64,000 nt of DNA, from positions 40,539 through 104,538 of the forward strand of contig CANFUT010000014.1 of the NCBI GenBank assembly GCA_947450325.1, read 5' to 3'. The DNA is from Flavobacteriia bacterium (GTDB lineage Bacteria > Bacteroidota > Bacteroidia > Flavobacteriales_D > Crocinitomicaceae). The position numbers and the translations under genes are program-made. Shown here piece after piece: positions 8,916 to 16,455 of the stretch. The number at the start of each line of letters is the position of its first letter. Position 1 is the stretch's first letter. The notes beneath the pieces were generated by a model that saw only the letters and a program-made list of their open reading frames with translations, had not been told where the DNA came from and ran no database searches.

Positions 8916-9005
8916 TCCTATTTTATAAATGGAAAAGCCAAAGTTGAACTGAATGGAAGGAAATTCTTTATCGATAAAAAAGAAAATAAATTAAGCGATT
9001 TTTAA
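8916..9005 (+). pseudogene. Remnant of a WG-repeat-type C-terminus
   Basis: In the frame starting at 8916, 29 codons and a stop read SYFINGKAKVELNGRKFF plus IDKKENKLSDF, which has the pattern of a WG-repeat unit (F-NGkAkV-NGk-FID-G). The same frame is closed upstream by a TAG at 8877-8879 and offers no ATG. It is therefore either the orphaned 3' end of a lost gene or the frameshifted end of the preceding gene. Confidence 0.45.
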
Positions 9006-9041
9006 AAATCAAATCAAACAAATAAACAAACAAACTCAAAC

Positions 9042-9764
9042 ATGAAATTAGCAAACAACAAAATATTAATCACCGGAGGTGCAAGTGGAATAGGATTCGG
9101 ATTGACTGAAAGATTTATTCAAGAAAATAATACCGTTATTATCTGTGGTAGACGAGAAGATCGATTGCAAGAAGTGAAGGAAAAATTTCCAACTGTCATT
9201 ACCAAAGTCTGTGATTTATCCATTGAAGCAGAAAGAATTGAACTTTATAATTGGATTTCTCAAAACCATTCAGATCTAAATGTTTTAGTTAATAACGCGG
9301 GACTTCAAAATTGGATGCATGTTTCAGATAATGATTTTTATTCAAAAGCATCGAATGAAATTGAAACTAATTTAATGGCTCCTGTGCACTTAACTTCTCT
9401 TTTTGTAAATTTACAATCGTTAGAAACAATCATGAATGTGACTTCAGGTTTAGCTTTTGTTCAACTTTCAAAAGTTCCGATTTATTGCGCTACGAAATCA
9501 TTTTTTCATTCTTTTACATTGTCTTTGAGACACATGCTTAAATTTAAGAATATTGAAGTCATCGAAATTATTCCTCCAGCGTTAAACACAGATCTCGGCG
9601 GAATTGGTTTGCATGATGGTCAACCAGCAGTTTCAGATTTTGTGAATGCTATTTTTGAGCAATTGAAATCAGGAAAAATTGAATTGACTTTTGGATTTAG
9701 TGAAATTGTTTCAAAAGCAAATCCCGAAGCCATTGCAGAAACATTTAATCGAATGAATCCTTAA
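9042..9764 (+). CDS. SDR family oxidoreductase, DltE-like
   Basis: 240 residues, classical short-chain dehydrogenase: dinucleotide motif TGGASGIG at 11-18, NNAG at 84-87, and the catalytic Ser135 with Tyr148-x3-Lys152 (YCATK). ICGRRED near 34-40, with Arg after the second strand, suggests NADP preference. The layout resembles DltE-type oxidoreductases. Substrate unknown. The start lies after an A/C-rich stretch with repeated CAAA words and without a Shine-Dalgarno sequence. It ends 4 bases before the FGE-fold gene. Confidence 0.85.
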   Translation: MKLANNKILITGGASGIGFGLTERFIQENNTVIICGRREDRLQEVKEKFPTVITKVCDLSIEAERIELYNWISQNHSDLNVLVNNAGLQNWMHVSDNDFYSKASNEIETNLMAPVHLTSLFVNLQSLETIMNVTSGLAFVQLSKVPIYCATKSFFHSFTLSLRHMLKFKNIEVIEIIPPALNTDLGGIGLHDGQPAVSDFVNAIFEQLKSGKIELTFGFSEIVSKANPEAIAETFNRMNP

Positions 9765-9768
9765 AAAA

Positions 9769-10539
9769 ATGAAATTTCTGATGAAAAATTGCCATTTACT
9801 TCTTGTATTTTCTTTGGTTTGTGTTAATCTTGGATTTTCTCAAACAAAACCAACCATAGAATTTGTCGAAATTCCTGCAGGTACTTTTACGATGGGAAGT
9901 CCAACTACTGAGGTCGATCGATACGACGATGAGGTGCAGCATGAAGTCACCGTCAGTGCTTTCAAAATGAGTAAATTCGAAGTTACTTTTGAACAATACG
10001 ATTTATTTTGCGAGGCTACAGGACGAGTAAAACCCAAAGACGAAGGTTTTGGTCGTGGAAAACTTCCAGTTATACATGTAACTTGGGTAGATGCAAACGC
10101 ATTTGCAACGTGGATTGGCGCAAGATTGCCAACAGAAGCCGAATGGGAATACGCTTGTCGTGCAGGTGCGACAACACCGTTTTACACAGGAAAAAATATT
10201 TCCACAAATCAAGCCAATTTCGACGGTACTTCTCCATACAACAAAGGCGAAAAAGGAATTTATAGACAAAAAACAACAGCAGTTGGAAGTTTTGTGCCAA
10301 ACGCTTTTGGATTGTATGACATGCATGGAAATGTTTGGGAATGGTGCAGCGATTTTTATTCACCTTATTCTAAAGAGCCTCAAATCAATCCAAAAGGACC
10401 AGAAAAAGGGATTTATCACCCCATTCGCGGCGCAAGTTGGTTTTTCCCATCAAGATTTTGTCGCGCTGCTCGAAGAGGCACAAATGTGCCAGATTATCAT
10501 GGTGATGATTTGGGATTTAGGGTTGTAGCTTTGATATAA
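9769..10539 (+). CDS. Secreted FGE/SUMF1-fold protein without the catalytic Cys pair
   Basis: 256 residues with a signal peptide (about 1-25, ending GFSQ). The formylglycine-generating-enzyme/SUMF1 fold is complete: FVEIPAGTFTMGSP near 32-45, LPTEAEWEYACRAG, GLYDMHGNVWEWCSDFY, and the closing RGASWFF...DDLGFRVV. In true FGE two Cys follow the GGSY segment; here that segment reads SWFFPSRFCRAARR with a single Cys, so sulfatase-activating activity is unlikely. It may be a binding module or an enzyme of the EgtB/PvdO relatives. It follows the SDR gene by 4 bases. Long open frames inside it on both strands are compositional shadows. Confidence 0.85.
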   Translation: MKFLMKNCHLLLVFSLVCVNLGFSQTKPTIEFVEIPAGTFTMGSPTTEVDRYDDEVQHEVTVSAFKMSKFEVTFEQYDLFCEATGRVKPKDEGFGRGKLPVIHVTWVDANAFATWIGARLPTEAEWEYACRAGATTPFYTGKNISTNQANFDGTSPYNKGEKGIYRQKTTAVGSFVPNAFGLYDMHGNVWEWCSDFYSPYSKEPQINPKGPEKGIYHPIRGASWFFPSRFCRAARRGTNVPDYHGDDLGFRVVALI

Positions 10540-10780
10540 AGTGAATTAAAAATTTAACTTGATTTATAAAATTAGTTAGAGATTAAAAAATAATATATAA
10601 TTTTATTGTTTGAAGAGATTCAATTAATTGGATCATTTTTATCAATTTTCTACAAGATTTCTTGATGAGATTATTTGATTAGAAAATTGCGATACAATTG
10701 ATGTATCATTATTAATAATTGAGGTGTTTAATAATTTGAATTGAAAAATTAGAATAAAACGCCAATAGATATTTGGTTTT

Positions 10781-11788
10781 ATGAAAAAATATTCAAATTT
10801 AGAAGATTTAAATTTTCTCAGTGAAAGTGCTCTAGAAAGTTCGTTGGCAGGGTTTTGGGATTGGAATATTGAGACAAACGAAGAATATCTAAGTCCAAGA
10901 TTCAAGGAAATGTTTGGCTACGCTGACGATGAAATGGAGAATTCCCCCGATTCATGGAAAAGAATTGCTTTTGAGGAGGATTTGCCTCACATGTTTAAGA
11001 GTTTTGAAGAACATGTTCAGTCAAGTGGCAAAATACCTTTTAAATCAGTTGTCAGATATCACCACAAAAATGGAAGCGTTGTCTGGGTTAGATGCAATGG
11101 AAAAGTTGTCAGTTGGGCAGAAAATGGTGCACCAATTCGCGCAATCGGTTGTCATGTTGATATCACAGAGGAAAAAGAATTAGAAAATCAGTTAAAAAAG
11201 ACCATTTTAGAGCGAGATTTCTTTTTGAAAGAAGTACATCACAGGGTAAAAAATAACCTTCAATTACTTTTGAGCTTAACGCGTTTAAAAACCAAAGAAG
11301 GGAAGATCGAAACGCATGAAATTGAAGACTCTATTTCCTCAATTGCAAGGGCGTATGAAGCAATTTATCAATCAGAAGAGATTCATAATATTTCAATTGA
11401 AAAGTACTTAAATCAAATCATTAAACCCATCATTTTTGGTCGAGAAATTGAATTCTCATTGATTTCTATCGATTTTAATCGAAACATTGACTTCATGATT
11501 CCAATAGGTCTGGTAATTACTGAATTGGTCAACAATTCCTTAAAGCATGCATTTGTTAGTGATGGTAATAATAAGATAGATTTTTCAATTTCAATTGAAG
11601 GTAATCAATTGAATTTAAGATATACTGACAATGGAAAAGGTTTTGGTGCAGATCTATTGGATAGACTGCAATTTTCTGATTCTTTTGGGATATCGATCAT
11701 GCAAGGTTTGATTGAACAATTGAACGGAGTTATTTATTTTTCTGACAATCAAGGAGCTGTTGTTGAAATCAAAATTGATTTGGACTAA
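10781..11788 (+). CDS. PAS-domain sensor histidine kinase (HisKA_2 type)
   Basis: 335 residues, soluble. A PAS_3-type sensor (about 17-130: GFWDWNIETNEEYLSPRFKEMFG ... GCHVDITEEKEL) leads into a HisKA_2 dimerisation domain with EVHHRVKNNLQ (phospho-acceptor His in the pair 153-154) and a HATPase domain (N-box ITELVNNSLKHAF, G1 DNGKGFG, G2 SFGISIMQGL). It should autophosphorylate in response to an intracellular or diffusible cue. No response regulator is adjacent, so the partner is elsewhere. It is preceded by 241 bases of AT-rich DNA in which I see no gene. Confidence 0.9.
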   Translation: MKKYSNLEDLNFLSESALESSLAGFWDWNIETNEEYLSPRFKEMFGYADDEMENSPDSWKRIAFEEDLPHMFKSFEEHVQSSGKIPFKSVVRYHHKNGSVVWVRCNGKVVSWAENGAPIRAIGCHVDITEEKELENQLKKTILERDFFLKEVHHRVKNNLQLLLSLTRLKTKEGKIETHEIEDSISSIARAYEAIYQSEEIHNISIEKYLNQIIKPIIFGREIEFSLISIDFNRNIDFMIPIGLVITELVNNSLKHAFVSDGNNKIDFSISIEGNQLNLRYTDNGKGFGADLLDRLQFSDSFGISIMQGLIEQLNGVIYFSDNQGAVVEIKIDLD

Positions 11789-11835
11789 AAATAAATATTT
11801 TAATCTACCTTTAACCGCAGAATTAACAAGTTAAA

Positions 11836-12360
11836 ATGGATAAAAACGGTTTTATTGATTATATGAAAAATTGGTTGAATTCTAAATTTAATTTATTAGA
11901 ATCCATTTTTGCATTAACATTTTTGTTGGCGATAACTTTAAAATCAAGTGGCGTTCATAATATGGCAATTGTGATATTAGTTGCAATAAACTTGCTTACA
12001 TTGCTTTATATTTTCAATTCCTCATTGATGTCACGAGATGATAATTTCAATGGAACCATAATTTTCATCAATAAAATAGTTTTTTATAGTTTGGCTATAT
12101 CCTTGGTTGGTATATTATTCACTCTTTTCGGTTGGCCAAATGCAGATCAATTTCTATTGATGGGATTAATCTCTAATGGAATATTTTTAATATTTGTATT
12201 AGTTAAGATGTCCAATAAGAATGATTTTTCGTTTAATGAAAGATATTTAATTCGAATGTTACTCATTTTATCGGTGGTTATTTCTCTTAAATTTGTTCCT
12301 AAATCACAACTGGTGCAATGGAAGATTATTGCGAAACCTCAAGTAATACAAATGAAATGA
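11836..12360 (+). CDS. Membrane protein with about five helices, unknown function
   Basis: 174 residues with hydrophobic segments at about 19-38, 42-60, 77-97, 106-125 and 134-152. There are no charged motifs suggesting a transporter or enzyme. No family recognised. It lies 47 bases after the sensor kinase and could be co-transcribed with it; whether it serves as the kinase's membrane partner is only a guess. Confidence 0.65.
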   Translation: MDKNGFIDYMKNWLNSKFNLLESIFALTFLLAITLKSSGVHNMAIVILVAINLLTLLYIFNSSLMSRDDNFNGTIIFINKIVFYSLAISLVGILFTLFGWPNADQFLLMGLISNGIFLIFVLVKMSNKNDFSFNERYLIRMLLILSVVISLKFVPKSQLVQWKIIAKPQVIQMK

Positions 12361-12424
12361 AAATTTTCAACTCGGTACGCTCTTTATCCGTTATCGAGAT
12401 GTGTCTATTATTCAAAGTGCTAAT

Positions 12425-13378
12425 ATGAAAATTTCAAAATTAATTTCAATTTCTACTTTTGTTTTAATATTGGCGCTGTTTTTATTATTTCAAGCGTGTG
12501 AAAAAAGTCCAACAAAGCCGAGTTACAAAACGCAAAATGTATTTATCATTGTAGTTGATGGCGCTCGTTATACAGATACTTGGGGTGAAGCAACGCATCA
12601 ATTTATTCCATACCGCTCAGTTTTATTGAAGCAAGGCGTACTTTGCAATAATTTTTACAACAACGGTTTCACATTTACTTGTTCAGGTCACCAAGCAATG
12701 TGTACCGGAGTTTATGAAGACATCAACAATAACGGAACGCAATATCCAACGAATCCGTCCATATTTCAATATTGGTTAAAAACGACAAGTGAACCAAAGT
12801 CAAAAGCATGGATTGTAGCGACCAAAGACAAATTAGAAATCCTTTCAGATTGTTTAGATCCACTTTGGAATGGAAAATTTAGACCAAGCACAGACTGTGG
12901 TGTAAACGGTTTATTTACTGGCTACAGAGAAGATAGTGTAACATTTAATCACTTGAAAACAATCGTAACAAATAATCAAGTGCGCTTGGCAATTGTAAAT
13001 TTCAAACAACCCGATGCAGCTGGACATGCGGGTGATTCACTTGCGTATTTACAAGGAATCAGAGATACAGATAAATACATCCGTGATTTTTGGAAAATGT
13101 TGCAAAATGATCCGAAATACAAAAATAAAACAACGTTGATTGTCACAAACGATCATGGTCGACATACCGCAGGACATGCAGATGGATACATCTCTCATGG
13201 TGATTTATGCGAAGGTTGCCGACATGTAGAGTTTTTTGGATTGGGACCAGATTTTAAGAAAAACCATACTTGTGAAACGCTTTATGAGCAAGTTGATATC
13301 GCAAATACTGTGGCTGAAATGTTGCACTTTAAAATTCCAACTTCCACTGGGCGAGTGATGAAAGATGTGTTTAAGTGA
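12425..13378 (+). CDS. Alkaline-phosphatase-superfamily lipoprotein (phosphodiesterase/sulfatase-like)
   Basis: 317 residues from ATG 12425, which places a lipoprotein signal peptide directly at the N-terminus (LLFQAC lipobox); the GTG at 12401 would add eight residues before it. Superfamily metal-site motifs are present: VVDGARY near 42, the nucleophile region FTFTCSGHQAMCTG where a Thr sits at the usual position, FKQPDAAGHAGD, and VTNDHGRHTAGHADG. The sulfatase C-x-P-x-R signature is absent, so it is a phosphatase/phosphodiesterase-like member rather than an FGE-dependent sulfatase. It should act in the periplasm or at the outer-membrane surface. Substrate unknown. Confidence 0.8.
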   Translation: MKISKLISISTFVLILALFLLFQACEKSPTKPSYKTQNVFIIVVDGARYTDTWGEATHQFIPYRSVLLKQGVLCNNFYNNGFTFTCSGHQAMCTGVYEDINNNGTQYPTNPSIFQYWLKTTSEPKSKAWIVATKDKLEILSDCLDPLWNGKFRPSTDCGVNGLFTGYREDSVTFNHLKTIVTNNQVRLAIVNFKQPDAAGHAGDSLAYLQGIRDTDKYIRDFWKMLQNDPKYKNKTTLIVTNDHGRHTAGHADGYISHGDLCEGCRHVEFFGLGPDFKKNHTCETLYEQVDIANTVAEMLHFKIPTSTGRVMKDVFK

Positions 13379-13464
13379 TTTGGTTTTATAGTTTTGATTT
13401 TTAATCAATTAATTGGTATAAAATCTTAAATCTCACTTCTAATCTCTTGTTTGTAAATTCTCCT

Positions 13465-13472
13465 TACCTTTG
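13465..13472 (+). promoter_or_regulatory. -7 element TACCTTTG directly before the LMW-PTP start
   Basis: Fits TAnnTTTG, with a TTG at 13447-13449 upstream (15-base spacer, slightly short). The ATG at 13478 begins 5 bases after the box, so the transcript would be leaderless or almost so. Confidence 0.65.
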
Positions 13473-13477
13473 CACCC

Positions 13478-13942
13478 ATGAAAATTTTAATGGTTTGTTT
13501 AGGGAATATTTGCAGGTCGCCGCTTGCAGATGGACTTTTGCGCCAAAAAGTAAGTGAAAATAATTTAGCTGTCGACGTAGACTCAGCAGGAACTTCTGCG
13601 TTCCATGTTGGAGACGCGCCTGATCAAAGAATGACTGCAACAGCTAAAAACAGAGGAACTGATATTTCTTTTTTGCGTGCAAGACAATTCAAAGCCAAGG
13701 ATTTTCAAGAATTTGACTTGATTTATGTTATGGACCAAAGTAATTTGAAAAATGTTTTGTCCCTTGCAAAAGAAAAAGAAGATTTTAAAAAAGTAAAACT
13801 GATTCTAAATGAAATTTCAAACTCAGACGCAGAAGTCCCAGATCCTTATTTTGGAGGACAAGCAGGGTTTGAACATGTGTATGATCTATTAGATGAAGCA
13901 ACAGAAATTATTATAGAAAAAATTAAAAAAAATCAATTGTAA
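13478..13942 (+). CDS. Low-molecular-weight protein-tyrosine phosphatase
   Basis: 154 residues. The phosphate-binding loop C7-LGNIC-R13-S is the family's C-x5-R signature, and the general acid Asp122 sits in PDPYFGG. It dephosphorylates tyrosine (or arginine) phosphates in the cytoplasm; in many bacteria such enzymes counteract the kinases that control polysaccharide export, which would fit the envelope genes nearby. It is followed after one base by an RsmI-like methyltransferase. The promoter box at 13465-13472 implies a nearly leaderless mRNA. Confidence 0.93.
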   Translation: MKILMVCLGNICRSPLADGLLRQKVSENNLAVDVDSAGTSAFHVGDAPDQRMTATAKNRGTDISFLRARQFKAKDFQEFDLIYVMDQSNLKNVLSLAKEKEDFKKVKLILNEISNSDAEVPDPYFGGQAGFEHVYDLLDEATEIIIEKIKKNQL

Positions 13943-13943
13943 A

Positions 13944-14657
13944 ATGGCAGCTGGAAAATTATATTTATTACCAACAACTTTAGGAAGTGAAGGAACATCG
14001 CACGTAATTCCTGCTGATGTGATTGCAATAGCCAAAGAATTGAGATTTTTTGCAGTAGAAGATTTAAAATCTGCGCGCAGGTATTTGAGAAAATTAGACC
14101 GTGAATTTCCTATTGATGAATCCACGTTTTACATTTTGAACAAAAAAACACCACACGAAAATTTAAATCAATTTTTGAAAGTGGTTCGAGAAGGTCATAA
14201 TATGGCAATCCTTTCAGAAGCTGGTTGTCCAGGAATCGCCGATCCAGGTGGAAATTTAGTAGCATTGGCTCACCAACAAAATATCCACGTTTTGCCATTG
14301 GTTGGTCCTTCTTCAATCTTATTGACTTTGATAGGAAGTGGTTTCAACGGACAAGAATTTGCTTTTCACGGTTATTTGCCAAGAGAAAGAAAAGAACGCA
14401 TTCGCAAATTGAAAGAATTTGAAATTTCAGCGCGCAAAACTGGAATGACGCATTTGTTCATGGACACGCCTTTCAGAAATATGCATATTCTAGAAGATTT
14501 ATTGAATGAATTGATGGATGAAACATATTTGTGTATCGCTTCCAATTTGACTTGTTATGATGAGCGTATCAAATCAATGCGAATTGTTGATTGGAGAGAA
14601 AACGCATACGATTTTGGGAAAATTCCTGCCATGTTTGCCATTGGAAAATTAGCGTAA
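13944..14657 (+). CDS. SAM-dependent methyltransferase, RsmI/tetrapyrrole-methylase family
   Basis: 237 residues. GKLYLLPTTLGSEG opens the fold, LSEAGCPGIADPGGNLV (about 89-105) is the SAM-binding signature shared with RsmI, and LVGPSSILLTLIGSGFNGQEFAFHGYLP follows. RsmI 2'-O-methylates C1402 of 16S rRNA. Bacteroidota commonly carry a second, divergent RsmI-like protein of this length, so I call the family and not the exact target. It starts one base after the phosphatase stop and is probably co-transcribed with it. Confidence 0.85.
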   Translation: MAAGKLYLLPTTLGSEGTSHVIPADVIAIAKELRFFAVEDLKSARRYLRKLDREFPIDESTFYILNKKTPHENLNQFLKVVREGHNMAILSEAGCPGIADPGGNLVALAHQQNIHVLPLVGPSSILLTLIGSGFNGQEFAFHGYLPRERKERIRKLKEFEISARKTGMTHLFMDTPFRNMHILEDLLNELMDETYLCIASNLTCYDERIKSMRIVDWRENAYDFGKIPAMFAIGKLA

Positions 14658-14663
14658 GTTGCA

Positions 14664-15140
14664 ATGAGAGATAAGATTGTTGGTTTCATTGATTTTTTTC
14701 ATCCTTTATTTAGGAGAATTATGCCTTTGCAAACATTTCGTTACGCCGTTTGCGGTGGAACAAATGTGGTATTGGACTTAGTTTTGTTTTTCATCAGTTT
14801 TCATTTCATATTGCACAAAGAGGTTTTGGATTTGGGATTCATTATTCTGAAGCCCTACAATGCGGCTTTGGTCATGGCATTTTTTATCACATTCCCAACA
14901 GGATTTTTGATGTCAAAATACATAGTTTGGACAGAATCAACATTGAGTGGTAAAGTTCAATTATTTCGCTATTTTTTGTTGGTGATGACCAATTTTTTTC
15001 TCAATTATGTCATGATGATGTTTTTTGTTGAAATTCTTCATTTTTATCCAACGTTAGCTAAATTTTTGACTATTATTATCGTTGTTTTTTATAGCTACAC
15101 GAGTCAGAAATATTTCACTTTCAGAGAAAAGAAAGCATAA
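14664..15140 (+). CDS. GtrA family membrane protein
   Basis: 158 residues with four membrane helices and the GtrA hallmarks: FRYAVCGGTNVVLDLVLFF at helix 1, FPTGFLMSKYIVW after helix 2, and the C-terminal SYTSQKYFTFR, where family members usually read N-F-x-x-x-R-x-W-x-F. GtrA-like proteins help flip or present polyprenyl-linked sugars for cell-surface polysaccharide or teichoic-type modification. It follows the methyltransferase by 6 bases and ends at a bidirectional hairpin. Confidence 0.85.
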   Translation: MRDKIVGFIDFFHPLFRRIMPLQTFRYAVCGGTNVVLDLVLFFISFHFILHKEVLDLGFIILKPYNAALVMAFFITFPTGFLMSKYIVWTESTLSGKVQLFRYFLLVMTNFFLNYVMMMFFVEILHFYPTLAKFLTIIIVVFYSYTSQKYFTFREKKA

Positions 15141-15143
15141 AAA

Positions 15144-15176
15144 AAGAGGAAATAAATTCCTCTTACTATTTTTCTT
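15144..15176. terminator. Bidirectional terminator between gtrA-like and gmhA-like genes
   Basis: An 8-bp stem (AAGAGGAA 15144-15151 with TTCCTCTT 15157-15164) has a 5-base loop, an A-run before it and a T-rich run after it, placed between two convergent genes. Confidence 0.75.
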
Positions 15177-15189
15177 TTGCGATTTTTAT

Positions 15190-15765
15190 TCAATCCAATA
15201 AATATGTTTCCACATAATCAATCAAACTGTGAATCACTTTGATATGTATTTCTTGCGCCCTGTCTGCGTATTTTGATTCAGGGGCTCTTACTTCTACATC
15301 ACAAAGATCCGCCATCGCTCCTCCATCTTTTCCAGTCAATCCGATCACCTTCATTCCTTTTGCTTTAGCTGCTTCGATTGCGTTTAAAACATTTTTAGAG
15401 TTACCTGAAGTTGAAATTCCAACCAAGACATCTCCAGGTTGACCGAATGCCTCTACAAATCTTGAAAAAACAAATTCATAGCCGTAATCATTCGAAACAC
15501 AAGAAAGGTGACTCGGATCTGAAATTGAAATCGCTGGAATCGCTTTACGATTATTGCGATATCTTCCCGTTAATTCTTCAGCAAAATGCATCGAATCGCA
15601 CATCGAACCTCCATTACCACAGCTAATTATCTTGTGGTCGTTTTTCAAAGATTCGACTAAAATTTGACCCGCTTTTTCGATCAACTCCATATTTGCTGAA
15701 TTGTTAAATTTTAGCAAAATTTCGGCAGCTTCAGAAAAATGGCTTGCAATTTGTTTTGTGCTCAT
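15190..15765 (-). CDS. gmhA: D-sedoheptulose-7-phosphate isomerase (SIS domain)
   Basis: 191 residues, GmhA-type SIS protein. [20 protein letters not shown] (about 48-67) contains the phosphate-binding Ser and the zinc-ligand His60/Glu; [14 protein letters not shown] (near 118) is the second sugar-phosphate loop; [15 protein letters not shown] supplies the C-terminal Gln/His ligands. It converts sedoheptulose 7-phosphate to heptose 7-phosphate, the first step to ADP-heptose for LPS inner core. No other heptose gene is adjacent, but surface glycan genes are. A -7 box lies 17 bases upstream of its ATG. Confidence 0.9.
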   Translation of the reverse strand: MSTKQIASHFSEAAEILLKFNNSANMELIEKAGQILVESLKNDHKIISCGNGGSMCDSMHFAEELTGRYRNNRKAIPAISISDPSHLSCVSNDYGYEFVFSRFVEAFGQPGDVLVGISTSGNSKNVLNAIEAAKAKGMKVIGLTGKDGGAMADLCDVEVRAPESKYADRAQEIHIKVIHSLIDYVETYLLD

Positions 15766-15781
15766 CGTGTTTGATTTTTGT

Positions 15782-15789
15782 CAAAATTA
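15782..15789 (-). promoter_or_regulatory. -7 element (TAATTTTG on minus strand) for gmhA
   Basis: The plus strand reads CAAAATTA, the complement of TAnnTTTG, 17 bases from the gmhA ATG. It shares a 104-base divergent intergenic region with the next box. Confidence 0.6.
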
Positions 15790-15830
15790 ATTAATTTCGT
15801 TTTGACTAGCTACATTTAAATCAAACTTAC

Positions 15831-15838
15831 TATATTTG
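15831..15838 (+). promoter_or_regulatory. -7 element TATATTTG for the small secreted protein
   Basis: Perfect TAnnTTTG match, 31 bases before the ATG at 15870. No well-spaced -33 TTG is visible. Confidence 0.55.
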
Positions 15839-15869
15839 GAACTGAGGAAACTCATAAATTAACAAGAAT

Positions 15870-16298
15870 ATGAAAAAAAGTTTACTGTTTAGTCTAACAT
15901 TACTGCTATCAATTAGTGCGTTTTCTCAGTCTGACGACTGTTTCAAGAAATTGGAAGAAGCATTCACAAAACGAGGTTCTTACACGATTGCAGACGATAT
16001 GCACAGAAATGTGATCATTAGTTTTTTCGAAGGTGAAAATACAAGTTGTGTTTCTGGAAAAGTACGTGTTGAGAATGGAGTAATTGTTTCAGTATTTTTA
16101 CAATACAAAGACGATACTTATGAATTGTACATGGATAAAAACGTATACAATGCAAAAAAACAACCACCAACAATCACCAACGGGATTTCAGAAATGATTA
16201 TCACTCCAACTGGCGAAAAGTTCAAAGTTGTTTTCATCGACAAATTGAAACCGAAAGCAAAATCATACAAAACAGTTCAGTTACCAGAAGACTTGTAA
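15870..16298 (+). CDS. Small secreted protein of unknown function
   Basis: 142 residues with a textbook signal peptide (MKKSLLFSLTLLLSISAFSQ). The mature part has two Cys (about residues 24 and 61) that may form a disulfide, and predicted strands (KVRVENGVIVSVFLQY; MIITPTGEKFKVVFID). No family recognised. It has its own probable promoter and a strong terminator, so it is a monocistronic gene for an exported protein. Confidence 0.75.
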   Translation: MKKSLLFSLTLLLSISAFSQSDDCFKKLEEAFTKRGSYTIADDMHRNVIISFFEGENTSCVSGKVRVENGVIVSVFLQYKDDTYELYMDKNVYNAKKQPPTITNGISEMIITPTGEKFKVVFIDKLKPKAKSYKTVQLPEDL

Positions 16299-16318
16299 TT
16301 AGCTAAAGAATATTTGAG

Positions 16319-16347
16319 AGCCATTGTAGAAATACAGTGGCTTTTTT
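16319..16347 (+). terminator. Strong rho-independent terminator
   Basis: A 10-bp stem (16319-16328 with 16333-16342, one G-U pair) closed by a GAAA tetraloop and followed by a run of Ts, 20 bases after the small secreted protein. Confidence 0.85.
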
Positions 16348-16385
16348 GTTTGAATAAATTGGTAGTTTTCAAAATTCTAAATTCA

Positions 16386-16455
16386 AGAGTCTCTATACTA
16401 ATGTCTTCAGTCTAATGTTTCCATTCTAATGTCTCCAGTCTAAAGTCTTCTGTCT
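16386..16455. repeat. 14-bp tandem repeat array, five units
   Basis: Five consecutive 14-base units starting at 16386, 16400, 16414, 16428 and 16442, consensus AATGTCTYCAGTCT; units 2 and 4 differ at one base and units 1 and 5 are more diverged. The glycosyltransferase on the minus strand ends inside it (stop 16440-16442), so its last residues are repeat-encoded. The same unit recurs reverse-complemented at 52344-52381. Confidence 0.8.

Noticed and set aside
10003..10528. Long open frames on both strands inside the FGE-fold gene
   Set aside because: Compositional shadows: no family resemblance, Cys/Arg-rich biased translations, fully inside a well-supported gene.
638..12424. Chromosomal integron cassette array as an explanation of the row of small genes
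   Set aside because: I looked in the intergenic stretches for attC-like inverted cores (GTTRRRY ... RYYYAAC) and found none, and there is no integrase.
9769..13378. Sulfatase with its activating FGE
   Set aside because: The FGE-fold protein lacks the Cys pair and the phosphatase-like protein lacks the C-x-P-x-R site; a Thr occupies the nucleophile position.
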